Position numbers and translations under genes: made by a program
Shown: positions 11,292 through 22,905 of the stretch, in pieces
How positions within the stretch are numbered: position 1 is the stretch's first letter
Layout: the number at the start of each line of letters is the position of its first letter
NCBI RefSeq assembly: GCF_019578655.1
Contig: NC_063258.1
Coordinates: 12,094,802-12,158,801, forward strand
Direction of reading: 5' to 3'
Length of the DNA: 64,000 nucleotides
DNA from: Ricinus communis
Lineage: Eukaryota > Streptophyta > Magnoliopsida > Malpighiales > Euphorbiaceae
The notes under the pieces: model-generated
Seen by the model: the letters and a program-made list of their open reading frames with translations, nothing else
Database searches by the model: none
What the model was told of the DNA's origin: nothing

Positions 11292-12699
11292 TGATGTGTG
11301 CGACTTGTGTTAGCTACAATCTAAGGCAGCGTACCTATCGATGCAGTCTAGCACTAATGGCGAGTATCAAGGTCATTTTTCTCCGGAAAGTGAAAGCCCA
11401 GAGTTACTCCTTTGTTCTTTGTTATATTAACCTAAAATGAGTGATGAATAATTTCTAAACTAACTAATAGCTACAAGCTAAATTCTAAAGGAGATGCAGG
11501 AGTAATTGATAACTAAAATAACCAAGACAAGAAAGCAAACCTAAAGGGAACCTAAACTAGTTGGCAATCAAACAAAAGAGAAAGGATTGGTGAGTCTAAT
11601 TATGCTACCCGTGGACGAATTCTTAACCGAATTCAATTTCTCTCTCGAGATAACCGAATTCCTAAACCTAATAACCTAAAGTTGGAATCTCTTCCCAAAG
11701 ATTGATTCTTAAATTAGCATTAAGATTTAATCCGCCTCTATTATGCTTTGTTAATTCCTAATTCGGCTATTATCTCTAAGCGATTATTAACTAGTTCTTG
11801 CTATTCAAAATTCCAATTGCTAAATGAACTTCTCAATCACAAAAAGCAATCTAAATACACAATTCACAACGTCTCATGAATGATGCATTATCTTATTAAT
11901 ACTGAAGGCAAGAAGAATACAAAACAAACCCAAACAATCCAACAATATAATACTAAGCCAACATAGTAAAGAAATCCCAACGGATTTAATCAATCTAGTT
12001 ATTCATGTTCATTATCAAAATACACAAGAATTCAATTACAAGAATGAGTAAAGGTAGAGAAAACCCGATTACACCCTTGGATGAGAGTAAACAGCCCAAT
12101 TCCTCTTGCTCGAATTGAATCAATTCTCTTTCCTCTTGCTCGATTTGAAAACCAATAAACGAACCTCGCCCAATCTTCAATCTTTGAAGGGAATCCGATT
12201 GAAACCTTGATCCAAATCTCCTTTTTCCTTGGTCCCAGCTCAAAAAACCCTTAGAGAGAGAAATATTAGGGTTTGGGACGTTCTCCCCCGCTCTCTTTTT
12301 TCTTTCCTCTCTTATTTCTTTTAATTAATTCCCCCTGTCGCCGCCAACACAGCCGTGTTGATGCCCGTGTTACTCTCTGTAGTCGTGCTCCCTAAAAACT
12401 TCTTTTCCTTTGATGTTTGATGCACCCAACACGGCCGTGTTGGTGCCCGTGTTGGGAACACGGCCAGTGTTAAAACCAACACGGCCATGTTTAGCTTCCT
12501 CATGCGCATACTTAGCTTTTTTCGATAGCTTTGACGTCCAATTATGCTCCAATTCTTCCCTTTATCATTCTTTGACTTCTTTTGAACCTAATGCACACAA
12601 ACAGACGCATAGGGTGAGTGTTAGGACCAATTCACATCCAAATGTCCATAAAATCAATCTTAAAAATCCTATTTAGATGTGTGTATTTTACGCACATCA
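11292..12699 (-). repeat. 5' LTR of element A
   Basis: 1,408 bp, TGATGTG...CACATCA. It lacks about 12 bp near 11,770 and about 30 bp of the palindrome cluster relative to the 3' LTR, but keeps a 36-bp stretch near 12,170 that the 3' LTR lost. Retroviral-type transcription would start within it, toward lower coordinates. Confidence 0.93.
12345..12490. repeat. AACACGGCCGTGTT palindrome cluster in 5' LTR
   Basis: Counterpart of 7,963-8,140 with fewer units. It includes AACACGGCCGTGTT near 12,428. The length differs from the 3' LTR although the two were identical at insertion, so the cluster itself is unstable. Confidence 0.8.
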
Positions 12700-12704
12700 C
12701 TCCT
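12700..12704. repeat. Target-site duplication CTCCT (right)
   Basis: Exact copy of 6,927-6,931. Confidence 0.92.
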
Positions 12705-13140
12705 CAAGTGAAGTTAGGAAAAAACTAGTTCCAACAATGAAACTAGCACTTGAATTCCACTCCAAACACCACAAACCAAGTGTGATTTGATAGATTAAGA
12801 ATCAAATACAAGATTTTGATTAAAGAATGCCACAAACGTAAGACAGCTTGATTAGTTCAAAGTTCATGCAAGAACTTAAGCAAAAACATTCACAAAGAGT
12901 AAATAAAGATTATCATTCATTAATTGATTATTATAAATGATTTGGCTTTGATATTTCTACCAAAACAAGATAAAGAAGCTTAAATGGATGGCTGTTGAGC
13001 TTTCCCACGTTTTCCCATTTAATCCCTATTAAAACTCATTAAAAATGGTTATCTTACATTGATTGCACTCATTTTGAAACTCCCAAATGACAACTAATTA
13101 TGTGCATCCATTTTGGAACTCCATATGACAACTACACAAC
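12700..13140 (-). mobile_element. LTR of element B (outer part)
   Basis: The reverse complement is colinear with 17,290-17,740 of the element C LTR, including the repeated phrase 'tagttgtcatttgggagttac'. It is the continuation of 6,820-6,931 interrupted by element A. Homology stops near 13,140, so the outer terminus of this LTR is lost or diverged. Confidence 0.8.
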
Positions 13141-13775
13141 ACGCATATAACTGTAGAATGTTGGCCGACCTTACTCTTGCCTTTAATTACACTTACTAGC
13201 TCAACTATCAAGCCTTGCTTCCCGAATAAAATTTGTGAAAAGAGTAGAATGAGTATAAGATTACTCAGTGAATAGATATACAAGCAGAAAATAATTTAGA
13301 TAACTGTAAGTAAAAGAAAACCATATAATTATACGAATTATATAACATTATGAATCAAATGCTTGAGACAATTAATCTTTTTCAAGCAAGAAAGCACCAC
13401 TATAGAAACTGTTCTAACACTCATACAAAATAGCAATACTAATTGTCAACATCATATACTTTAAAAGGTTAAAAAGTCTCATACATTTTAACCATCCTCA
13501 CAAAAATTTATCACCATCATTATTCAAAATCCCACTCTAGGCACACTTGATGGCTAACCCTTCCTCTACATTAGCACGGTCCAACCCTTCTCCCTTCATC
13601 GGTCTGCAATCAAGTGCCCTGTTGTCTAATGCGCATTGACAACCACAAATAGATCACATGTGCATATATCGATCTCAGCAGATTTCAAATACAGCACTGT
13701 GAGAAAGCATTTCTTGAAAATAAAGTACACTTTCACTTACTCAAAGGCATCGGATGAATGCCCTTCTTAGCAAGG
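13141..13775. other. Unassigned spacer
   Basis: About 635 bases with no open frame of note, no LTR termini and no match to other parts of the window that I could see. It separates the element B LTR from the satellite block. It may be single-copy or a decayed insertion. Confidence 0.4.
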
Positions 13776-16535
13776 TAGAAAACTTAAATAAGATGCTGAC
13801 TACCCTCAAGTATTCGGTTGCGTGCAATCTTTATAGTGCGAGAGAGTAGTTGAGTGGTGAATAACTCTCAGAGTCCTAAATTATGAGCAAGCCTGATGAA
13901 AACAAGAGGAAATTTGCATGGGCCTACCTAATAATAGTCCAATACAAATTACTTCATTATATGTATCTCAAGCAGATAAATCTTCGCATTGCCGCTTGTA
14001 TTATGCTTGGATTAATAGAAAATAACATAAGTTTTCCCTTACTCGTGTGGATTTACATCTCGTCCTACTTGATCATAAAGTTAAGCCCCAATGCTACTGG
14101 TCAGGCTTGTAAATTGTGTTTTATGATTTCTTATGCCAATCCTTATGTCATTAAAAGTTCTCATGCTTATGATGGAGATTCCAATAGTGCGAATCCTGAA
14201 TCCAAATTGGGCATGCCTCGATTCTAATTGTTCCATCTTTCTTCTAGAAGATTCGTTTGTGATAATTTGGAGAATGATATCAATACTCAATCAACTAATT
14301 TTCTTTCTTCGCATTTGTCCAAGCATTGGATCGATGATTATGATTGTGCCTTCCACACACTTTCACTCAACACTCGTATTTATGCTCCTGAAATAAAATC
14401 AAACTATTACACTAGACGGAGATTAGAAAGAGAGGCACAAAACAAACGTACAAAATGAGAATATAGGTAAGATAAAGAATACAAAAGAATGAAAGGACGT
14501 GAGTAATAAGTCTATGTTCATTAGCATGAGTATTGAAAAGTCCATAAAGTTCTTGAAAGAACCGATAACTTGATTTCCCACAAATTAGAAAACTAAAATA
14601 ATACTTTCCTCAAATATTCGGTTACATGCAGCTTTACAGTGCGAAAGCCCTCATTCCATAAGAAAAAGAAACTAGAAGCTAAATAAAGAAAGATGAATAA
14701 ATTAAAGTTAAATCAAGAAATAGAGAGTAGTTGACTGGTCAACAACTCTCGTAATCCTAATTTCATGAGCCAGCTTAACAAAAATAAGGTGAAATTCCTG
14801 GGGGCCTACCTACGCTCACATTAATTGAAAACAATATGATTTCTACCTTACGGGCGTAGATTTGCATCTCGTCTTGTTTGATCATCAAGCTAAGCACCAA
14901 TGCCATCAATAAATCTTGTCAATTGTGTTCTCATGATTCCTTATGCCAATCCTTGTGTCATCAGGAATTCTCATGCCTAGAAGAACAAGGAATGATGGAG
15001 ATTCCAATGGTGAAAATCCTAAATTGGGATATTTGGGCATGCCTTAATTCTCGTTATTCCTTCTATCCTCCAAAAGAATCCTATGCGATCATTTTGAGAA
15101 TGATATCAATACTGGATCAACTAATTTTCTTTCTTCGCATTTGTCTCACCATTGGGTCGGTGCCTATGATTACCGCTTCCACGCACTTTCACTCAAAACT
15201 TGTGTTTATGTTGGACATAGATTAGAAAAAGAGGCATAAAAGTTCTTTGTTCTCTTCCATACAACTAAGCGGCAGTATCATATCGAATTGACTTAAACAC
15301 AAGGGTAGAGAAAGAACACAAAAGAATAAAAGGATATGAGCGTTAAGTCTATGTTCACTTGCGCGATTCTGCCAAGTTCTTAAAATAACCTATAACTTGA
15401 TTTCCTATAAAATGGAAAACTGAAATAATATGCTAACTTGCCTCAAGTATTCATTTGAATGCAGTTTTTATAGTATGTACGCCCTCATTCTATAAGAATA
15501 AACTAAAGAAAAAATCAAGAACTAAAGAGGAGTTGACTTGTCAACAACTCTCGTGGTCCTAAATTTTATGAGCCAACTTAATGTAAACAAGGGAGAATTC
15601 TCGTAGGCCAAGCTAATAATACTCCGAACCAAATTACATCATTAAATGCATCCTAAAGATCAAAACGCTCACTTATGCATGTGGATTTACATCTCGTCCT
15701 ATTTGATCATCAAGTTAAGCCCCAATGCCACCTATCAAGCTTATTAATTGTGTTCTCATGGTCTCTTATGCTAATCCTTGTCTCAATAAGTGTCCTCGTG
15801 CTTAGAGGAATAAGGAATGATGGATCCTAAATTAAAATATTTGGGCATGCCTGGAATCTCGTTGTTCCCTCTTTCCTCTAGAAGATTCGTCCGCAATCAT
15901 TTGGAGAATGATTTCAATATGCGATCAACTAATTTTCTTCCTTGGCATTTGTTCAAGCATTGGATCGGTGCCTATAATTTCCATTTTCATGCATTTTAAC
16001 TCAGCCCTCGTGTTTATACACCCCAAATAAAACCAATCCATCATACCAGACAGTGATTAGAAAGAGACACACCAAAGAAACGAATAAAATAATAACATTG
16101 GTAGGACTTCGAATCCGATAAGGAAAGAAACCACAAGTTCTTTGTTCTCTTCCATACCGCTAAGCTTAAGGATCAAATTAAATTGGTTACAACACAAGGG
16201 TAGACAAGAAACACAAAAAAAAAGGACATAAGCAATAAGTCTATGTTCGCTAGTGTGAGTCTAGATAAGTCCGCAAGGATCTTGAAAGAACCCATAATTT
16301 GAAATCCTATAATATAGAAAACTAAAATAATATGCTCACTAGCCTCAAGTATTCAGTTGCATGCAGTTTTGATGGTGCAAAAGTCCTCATTCCATAAGAA
16401 AAAGAAACTAGAATCTAAATATGAATAAATAAATAAAGAATGATGAATAAACTGATGTGAAATCAAGAATTAAAGAGGAGTTGACTGGTCAACAACTCTC
16501 GTAGTCTAAAATTTATGAGCCAGCTTAACATAATT
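13776..16535 (+). repeat. 1-kb satellite block, forward (reference orientation)
   Basis: Head-to-tail copies with the dyad GTTGACTGGTCAAC at 14,730, GTTGACTTGTCAAC at 15,532 and GTTGACTGGTCAAC at 16,480, and a decayed one near 13,856. Spacings are 0.80-0.95 kb, reflecting small deletions in each copy. Other landmarks recur in order: 'tgcctagaggaacaagg', 'gatatcaatactcgatcaac', 'gataaggaaagaaatcac', 'aaggtagaaaact'. On the minus strand each full copy has TATAAAA-like sequence followed by GCATGCAA. Open frames such as 14,133-14,396 and 15,817-15,999 recur in other copies. Confidence 0.88.
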
Positions 16536-16828
16536 AATCGATCACACAACAGATAAATTGGAAAGTAAATCTAGCTATTACAACCTGCCTACAACTAAAA
16601 ATTGGAAAGAAAAACCCTATAACTAATTTACAGTACATGAGATTGCCAAAAGTACATCAAAAACTCGTAAATCAACATAAAAGCTATGCATAGTCGATCG
16701 GCTCATAGTGTAGAGCCGATTCGCTCAACATAAAGCTGAGTCAACTCTGCATTGAGCCGATTGGCTGTGGGAGCTACAGGTGGCTTTCCTATAGTTTTCC
16801 TCAATTTCTCAAACCAAGAACCAATTTT
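16536..16828. other. Unassigned spacer with AGCCGATTGGCT motifs
   Basis: About 290 bases between satellite and LTR C. It contains 'agccgattcgctc' and 'agccgattggctg' within 60 bases. The same motif occurs at 41,215-41,270. No coding potential. Confidence 0.45.
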
Positions 16829-17846
16829 TGATAAAAGAATGGAAATATAATCTAGTTATATTTAATGTTCTTAAAGTCTAAGTTTATAAAAGCTTTGTTT
16901 AGCTGTTAGTATCCTATTTAGGTAGCTGTTAGAGTCTCCTAAGCTTGTAAGGAAACTCATATTAGAGCAGATTATGATGCAACAAAGACAAGAACTACAA
17001 ATGCTCCTTCAAGCTTTCAAGGAGGTCCAATGACAAGATCCAAGTCTAAAAGGTTGCAAGAAGCTTTGTTGGGCTTAATTAAAGACATTTGGAGTGTTCA
17101 AACACAACAAGGCTCGGCCCAAGGCTTAGGATTGCAAAAAGGGACCAAAATCATCAATTTAGTTTAATAAGTTTAGGCTGAACTCAAAGGTCCAATACAA
17201 TTCATTTGAAGCGTTTTTATTTTCATTTTTATTAGGTTTTCTTAAGTTAGGGTGTGATTAGTTGTCATTTGGAGTTACATAATTAATGCACATGATTAGT
17301 TATAATTTGGAGTTACAAAATGGATGCACATGATTAGTTGTCATTTGGGAGTTACAAAATGACTACAATCACTGTAAAAACGACCACTTTTAATGAATTT
17401 TAATAGGGATTAAAGGGGAAAATGTGGGAGAGCTCAAAAGACATCTATTTAGGGTTTTTTGTTTTGTTTTGGCTATAAATATCAAGGCCAAATTCATTTA
17501 TAATAATCAATTGATGAATGATAATCTTTATTTGCTCTTTGTGAGTGTTTTTGCTTAAATTCTTACATGAACTTTGAACTTATCAAACTATTTTTTAGTT
17601 TGTAGCATTCTCTAAGTAAAATCTTATGTTTGATTCTTAACTTATCAAATCATACTTGGTTTGTAGCGTTTGAAGTTGAATTAAAATGTTAGTTTCATTG
17701 TTGGAACTAGTTTTCCCTAACTTCACTCGAGGATATTCTTGGATTTTGGAATCATCTTGATTGGAGGGTGTTTTCCTGCATTCCATATATATCATAACTC
17801 ATTAGTTATTAGGGTGTATGGTTGCTAAGATAATGATTTCTTATCA
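16829..17846 (+). mobile_element. 5' LTR of element C, containing polyprotein tail
   Basis: 1,018 bp from TGATAAAAG to ...TTCTTATCA, a matching inverted terminus, followed after two bases by the primer-binding site. Within it, 17,020-17,110 reads 'GGPMTRSKSKRLQEALLGLI' (+), the usual C-terminus of plant gypsy polyproteins. A near-tandem triplicate of 'tgatTagttgtcatttggagttac'-type units lies at 17,255-17,365. The LTR shares its 3' half with element B's LTR at 12,700-13,140. Confidence 0.75.
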
Positions 17847-17848
17847 TT

Positions 17849-17860
17849 TTGTATCAGAGC
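17849..17860 (+). promoter_or_regulatory. Primer-binding site (initiator tRNA-Met type), element C
   Basis: TTGTATCAGAGC differs at one base from the canonical TGGTATCAGAGC and sits 2 bases after the terminal CA of the LTR. Confidence 0.85.
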
Positions 17861-18462
17861 TTGATTCAAGTTGAGGTTTGCTTATATTTTGTGTATTATT
17901 AAAGTTTCTCATCTTCTTCACTTTTTCTTTATTTATGCTGAATTCTTTTTATTCAATTTTTGTCCTTCTATGTACTCTTTCTTTTTAAAGTTTACACCTT
18001 TATATTCATAAAATAAATTTTTGTTGTCCCTTCTTGTTAATCACTTTGTGTTGTTCTCAATTTCTCTTCACTTTTGTTATTATCATAAAAAAATAAAAGA
18101 AAAGTCAGAAGATTAAAAAAAGAAGGTTTGGGTGGCATAAAAATCCTATTGTACTGTCTTGTTTCATTGTTTTCTTATGTCTAGCTACTTTAAATTTTTC
18201 CTTACCTAACAACTTGATCTATACCAACCTTTTTCTTTCACTCCATTGAATTGCCATAATCTAATTTGGTTTGTTTAGGTGATTAGTTCATCTAAGAACC
18301 TAAAGCAAAATCAAGAAAGGTGAAAGACAATAGTGGTTAGACTAGCATCGAGAAACGCTAAAACTTAAGTGAAATACGAGTGGTGTGACATTTTAATTGA
18401 GAGAAACACGTGAGGGAGTGTTTCTGTAAGGCTATCCTAACTTATTTTTCAGGTTTTGCACA
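17861..18462 (+). other. Leader of element C
   Basis: About 600 bases of untranslated T-rich leader between primer-binding site and gag start. No gene. Confidence 0.7.
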
Positions 18463-19307
18463 ATGTCAAAAGAACAAGTTTCAAGTAGTGTTAGAGCATC
18501 CGTTGAGCAAATGTTGCAAGCAATACCAGAAGAGTTTGAAAGAATGTATAGGCAAATGGATGATATTTTTGAAAATCTGAGAAGGCAAGGTGAAACTATT
18601 ATAAGGATTCAAAATGAGCCTAGAAAAGAAAGGCAACTAGCCTTTGAACAAGAGGATTATGATGCCGGAGATGACTTGAAGGATGACCAAGCAACCACTT
18701 CTAGTGGAGATGACCATCCCAGGAGACACAATAGAAGATCAAGGCAAGATGGTGTAGATCGCAACCTAGGTAGCATCAACATGAAAATTCCTTCCTTTCA
18801 AGGAAAGAATGATCCTGATGTCTTCTTGGAATGGGAGCGAAAGGTAGAGATGATCTTCGAATGCCATAACTATTCGGAGGAGAAAAGGTAAAACTTACCA
18901 CCGTTGAGTTCTGTGATTACGCTAGTGTTTGGTGGCATCAATTATATAAGGAAAGGAGATGAAATGGAGAAAGACTCATAGGGAAATGGATGGAGATGAA
19001 ACGCATCATGAGGAAGAGGTTCATTCCTAACCATTACTATAGAGGTTTGCATCAACCATTGCAAACTCTAATGCAAGGAACCGTGAGTGTGGAGGAGTAC
19101 CATAAAGCAATGGAAATTGGTATGACTAAAGCAAATGTGGAGGAGGATAGAGATGTCACCATGGCAAGATTCTTGAATGGTCTAAACAAGAATATTGCTA
19201 GTCTTGTGGAGTTGCAACATTATGTGGAGCTTGAGCACATGGTGAATGTGGCCATGAAAATTGAAAGGCAACTTAAGCGAAAAGGTCCAACTCAACTCGA
19301 GTTCTAG
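18463..19307 (+). pseudogene. Gag of element C
   Basis: Retrotransposon Gag in two frames. 18,463-18,891 gives a 142-residue N-terminal part (acidic, ending 'NMKIPSFQGKNDPDVFLEWE' and 'IFECHNYSEE'). A one-base frameshift near 18,888 moves into the frame that continues with 'VEFCDYASVWW', one TGA stop at about 18,960, and then 18,990-19,307 with 'MKRIMRKRFIPNHYYRGLHQ', 'SVEEYHKAMEIGMTKANVEE' and 'MARFLNGLN'. This is the Retrotrans_gag domain of chromovirus-like Ty3/gypsy elements, which forms the virus-like particle in the cytoplasm. The start at 18,463 follows the leader and is the first ATG of the frame. A frameshift and stops make it non-functional. It is closely related to the gag at 23,139-23,700. 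Confidence 0.93.
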
Positions 19308-19643
19308 TTCTTCTAATTGTGAAATCGAATTGGAGTAAAAAGGATGATAAATTTCCTAAGCCTAAAGTGAATTAGAATAAGAATAAATATGATATAGGCA
19401 GTAAAAATAAAGTTGAGAACCAAGCTAATCAATCTAGAGACTTGTAGTGTTTTAAGTGTCTTGGACATGGTCATTATGCATGTGAATGCCCTAATAAACG
19501 GACCATAATTGTTAGAGATGGAATTGTTAAATCTGAAAGTAAAAATAAAAATGATGATGAGAATGATGACACGCCAACTTTAGAGGATGTTAGTGATGTT
19601 GAGTATGTTAAAGGGGATATGTCAGTAGTATAACACACTTAAT
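19308..19643 (+). pseudogene. Gag zinc-knuckle and linker, element C
   Basis: Continues gag after a stop. 19,447-19,490 encodes 'CFKCLGHGHYACEC', an intact CX2CX4HX4C knuckle that would bind the element's RNA, preceded by a TAG. A Lys/Asn/Asp-rich linker then leads to the protease. Several stops. Confidence 0.88.
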
Positions 19644-20273
19644 TTGCAATATAAACATGATGAACATGGAGAGCATCGTGAGAATTTGTTTCATTCTCAT
19701 TGTTTAATTGCTAATAAGTTATGTAACATGATCAATGATAATGGAAGTTGTACTAATATTGCTAGTAATTTGCTTTTGGAGCAATTGAAATTACCAATTA
19801 TCAAACACCCAAGGCCTTACAACTTGCAATGGTTGAATGATAATGGTGTTGTGAAGGTAAGTAAGCAAGTGCTAATTTCTTTTTCCATTGGGAGAAATAA
19901 GGATGAGGTGCTTGGTAATGTAGTACCCATGTATGTTGGACATGTTTTGTTAAGAAGACATTGGCAATATGATAGGCGTGTGATTTATGATGGATTCAAG
20001 AATCGATATTCCTTGATTATTAATGGACAAAAGTCCAATATTGGACTATTACCTCTGAAGGCCATTTTTTATGATCAAATGAGAATTGAACAACAATATG
20101 AAGAGCTTGAATCTTCATATGGGGAAAATTTGGAGAGGGAGCAAGAAATAGTGAAAAAAGAAAAAGGCGAGGTAAGTGGTAAAAGTGAGTGTAATGGGAA
20201 ACATAAGGTGAGAGAAAACAAAGAAGATGAGAGTGAAAGAAAAATGAATGTGTATGAAAGCCAAGTAGGCTAG
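19644..20273 (+). pseudogene. Aspartic protease region of element C
   Basis: A 209-codon frame. It aligns with the retropepsin-like segment of gypsy polyproteins: 'NLFHSHCLIANKLC', the active-site region as 'MINDNGSCTNIAS', then 'LPIIKHPRPYNLQWLND', 'KQVLISFSIGRNKDEVL' and 'VVPMYVGHVLLRRHWQYDRR'. Related copies have IIDGG at the active site; here it reads INDNG, so the catalytic Asp context is altered. From about residue 150 the frame becomes Glu/Lys-rich linker. It stops at 20,273, just before the RT N-terminus. No functional enzyme is expected. Confidence 0.88.
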
Positions 20274-20375
20274 GCTAGCATATAGATGCAACCCCGAGGA
20301 GACAAAAGAAATCCAAAGGCAAGTGAGTGAGCTTATGGATAAGGGGTACGTAAGAGAAAGCATGAGTCCTGGCGA
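20274..20375 (+). pseudogene. Truncated RT N-terminus of element C
   Basis: Reads 'PEETKEIQRQVSELMDKGYV' then 'RESMSPG', the conserved start of gypsy RT, and is cut after 'SPG' where a minus-strand LTR begins. The rest of RT, RNase H, integrase and the 3' LTR of element C are absent from the window. Confidence 0.85.
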
Positions 20376-20870
20376 TACCAACCTAATCTATATCAAAGGA
20401 TTAAACTCGTTTCCAAGTTTGACTTCATTGCCCAAGATCTATCTAGAACCAGATCAATGGAAACTTTAGACCCTTCAAGTATTTTAAACTATCAAATCTA
20501 AGGTATTAGAGGTAGAAGACGACACAATTTAGTATAGATTATAAATTAATAAGTCGAATTTGAACGCCACAAACAATGAATTGCTGGATAGGTCCGAATT
20601 AGCTCTAAGCAAGAACTAAGAATAGAGTATAAACTCACAAAATATATTAATCATCAATCAACTTGAAAATTCGTACTAGGCTTCTATAGCCTTTAGAAAA
20701 CCATAATTCTAAGCTATTAAGAAATTACAACTTAAATAGGATAGAGATAAACATCCTAACTAAAATAGATAACTAAAAACAAAGTCCTAATACTCCGAAA
20801 ATACTATGTAGCCGCCCATTAGGAATAAGAAATGCTAGTTCCTTTAAGCCACACGCATGGTCAATTCCAT
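20376..20870 (-). mobile_element. LTR fragment adjoining element D
   Basis: The minus-strand LTR body shares 'ctaagctattaagaaattac' and following sequence with 1,720-1,860. At its left end the minus strand reads TGGTATC, the start of a tRNA-Met primer site, which would make this a 5'-type LTR end. The polyprotein-tail segment expected in this LTR family is missing because the fragment joins directly to the integrase end near 20,870. Confidence 0.6.
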
Positions 20871-21840
20871 ACTCACTGGTCAATTACAATTTTTATGCAT
20901 TATCATTAATCCTTTCAAGAACTTGAAAAGGACCATCTCCTCGTGGAAGTAATTTGGAACCCCTTTGTGAAGGAAACCTTTCCTTGCACATGTGCACACA
21001 GACCCAATCATCGGGTTTAAAAACAACCTTCATACGCCCTTTTAATGGCTTGTTAAGCATAAACTTTATTCTTTCTTTCTATATTTGCATGCACCTTCTC
21101 ATGCAAACTCCTCACAAAATCTGCCTTTTTCTTTCCATATAGATTAACACGTTCACTCAAAGGTAAAGGAATCATATCTAATGGAGATAAAGGAATAAAA
21201 CCATAAACAACTTCCAAAGAATATAATTGAGTAGATGAATGCACACTATGATTATATACAAACTCTATATGTGGCAAATATTATTCCAAGATTTTAGGTT
21301 CTTTTTAACCATAATACGCAACAAAGTACCTAAGTCCTATTAACTACTTCAGTTTGACCATCAGTTTGTGGGTAACATGTAGTAGAAAACAACAACTTAG
21401 TTCCCAAATTTCCCCATAAAGTCTTTCAAAAGTAGCTTAAGAACTTTGCATCCATATCACTAACAATAGTTCAAGACATACCATGCAAACACCCAATTTC
21501 TTTGAAGAACAAGTCAGAAATATATGTTGCATCATCAGTTTTATGACATGGAATGAAATGAGCCACCATAGAGAATCTATCAACAACAACATATATGGAA
21601 TCATTACGATGCCTATACCTAAGTAAATCAAGCACAAAATCTATAGAAATAACAACCCAAGGTGAACTTGGCACGAGCAATGGTGTATACAAGCCATGGG
21701 GTTTAGATCTAGAATTTGCTTGTTTACAAACAATGAATCTATCACAAAATCTAGTGATATCTCGCTTCATATTAGGCCAATAGAAAATATCATGCAAGAC
21801 ATCTAAAGTCTTAGCAATTCTAAAGTGTCCCATTAAACCA
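20871..21840 (-). pseudogene. Gypsy integrase remnant (element D)
   Basis: Minus strand. The zinc-binding part is at 21,833-21,740 ('MGHFRIAKTLDVLHDIFYWP', 'CDRFIVCKQA'). The catalytic core follows with 'SIDFVLDLLRYRHRNDSIYV' and 'VVDRFSMVAHFIPCHKTDDA'. The later core at 21,277-21,053 has 'MPHIEFVYNHSVHSSTQLYS' and 'VVYGFIPLSPLDM'. The polyprotein end at about 21,020-20,890 reads 'DDWVCVHMCKERFPSQRGSK' and 'PRGDGPFQVLERINDNA', then a stop. The segment between 21,470 and 21,280 is frameshifted. The second catalytic Asp region lies near the break at 21,437-21,471. Non-functional. Confidence 0.92.
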
Positions 21841-22905
21841 CCCTAATGAGCTTTCCTAACTAATACCTCACGCATAGAATATATGGGAATACACAAATTT
21901 TTTTCTTTACCATCATGTCTGTAAAACTTATCAAAAGCACCTTTTTCACAAGCATTAAACACATTGCCAAAATCAGAGTCATGCTCATAAATTTCTTTAA
22001 TATGCTTAAAACTAAGGAATTTGGCATTCAAAGTAGAAAGAAGTGCATACCTTCGAGATAACGCATTCGCAACAACATTATGTTTACCTTGCATGTATTT
22101 GATCACATACGGAAACGACTTCATGACCTCACTCCATTTAACATGGTATTTCTTAAGCTTATTTTGCTCATTCAAATGCTTTAGTGATTCATGGTCTATG
22201 TGAATCACAAACTCTTTGGGGCAAAGATAATGTTGCCATGTTTCTAAAGCTCTCACTAATGCGTACATCTCCTTATCATAAGTTGGGTAGTTCAAGGCTG
22301 CCCCATTGAGCTTTTCATTAAAGTAAGCTATAGATCATCCTTCATGCATAAGAATAGCTCCAATACCAATTCTGAAAGCATCACATTCAATCTCAAAAGT
22401 CATGTCAAAATTAGGTAGAGCAAGTAAAGGTGCACTAACTAACTTAGTTTAAGCAAATTAAGAGCCTTTTCTTGCTCCTCACCCTATTTAAATCCCAAAT
22501 TCTTTTTAATTACTTCCGTTAAAGGTGTAGCTATGCTAGACAAATCCTTAATAACCTCCTAAAAAAACTAGCTAAGCCATGGAACGATCTTATATTCCCA
22601 ACATTCTTAGGTTTCAGCCAAGACTCTATTGCCTTAACCTTTTTGCTATCAACTTCTATTCCTTTAGGACCCACAACTAATCCCAAAACACAAGTTTATT
22701 AGTGTAGAAAGAACATTTAGCAAAGTTGATATACAACTTCTCTTTGCCAAAACATCAAGTACCATGCGCACATGTTCAACATGATCATTTAAAGACTTGC
22801 TATAAATCAAGATATCATCAAAATAGAAACCATACATTTTCTAATAAAAGCATGCAAAACATGGTTCATTAATCCCATAAAAGTACTAGGTGCATTAGTC
22901 AAGCC
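21841..22905 (-). pseudogene. Gypsy RT/RNase H remnant (element D)
   Basis: RNase H is in the open frame 22,295-21,843: '[20 protein letters not shown]', '[13 protein letters not shown]' and '[19 protein letters not shown]'. RT lies upstream at 22,905-22,310 in broken frames, with 'LTNAPSTFM' at the truncated start and the catalytic box '[15 protein letters not shown]' near 22,800-22,840. RT lacks its N-terminal half: on the minus strand the frame passes from the protease active-site sequence (22,945-22,920) straight into 'LTNAPS' at 22,905. This is an internal deletion of several hundred bases. Confidence 0.92.

Larger units (their letters stand above)
6932..12699 (-). mobile_element. Full-length non-autonomous LTR retrotransposon (element A)
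   Basis: A complete 5.77-kb insertion. Two direct LTRs (6,932-8,347 and 11,292-12,699) begin TGATGTG and end CACATCA, flanked by the 5-bp duplication CTCCT. The tRNA-Asp primer-binding site beside the right LTR puts the element on the minus strand. The internal region contains only a gag-like frame with a CCHC knuckle at the 5' side and about 1.8 kb of noncoding DNA; no protease, RT, RNase H or integrase is seen. It therefore had to be moved by enzymes from another element. The LTRs are near-identical apart from a few small indels, so this is younger than its host element B. A solo LTR of the family sits at 36,202-37,680. Confidence 0.93.

Noticed and set aside
20376..20870. Intact 3' LTR of element D
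   Set aside because: No CA/TG termini at either end, the primer-site-like TGGTATC sits on the wrong side for a 3' LTR, and the coding tail is missing, so it is a recombined fragment.
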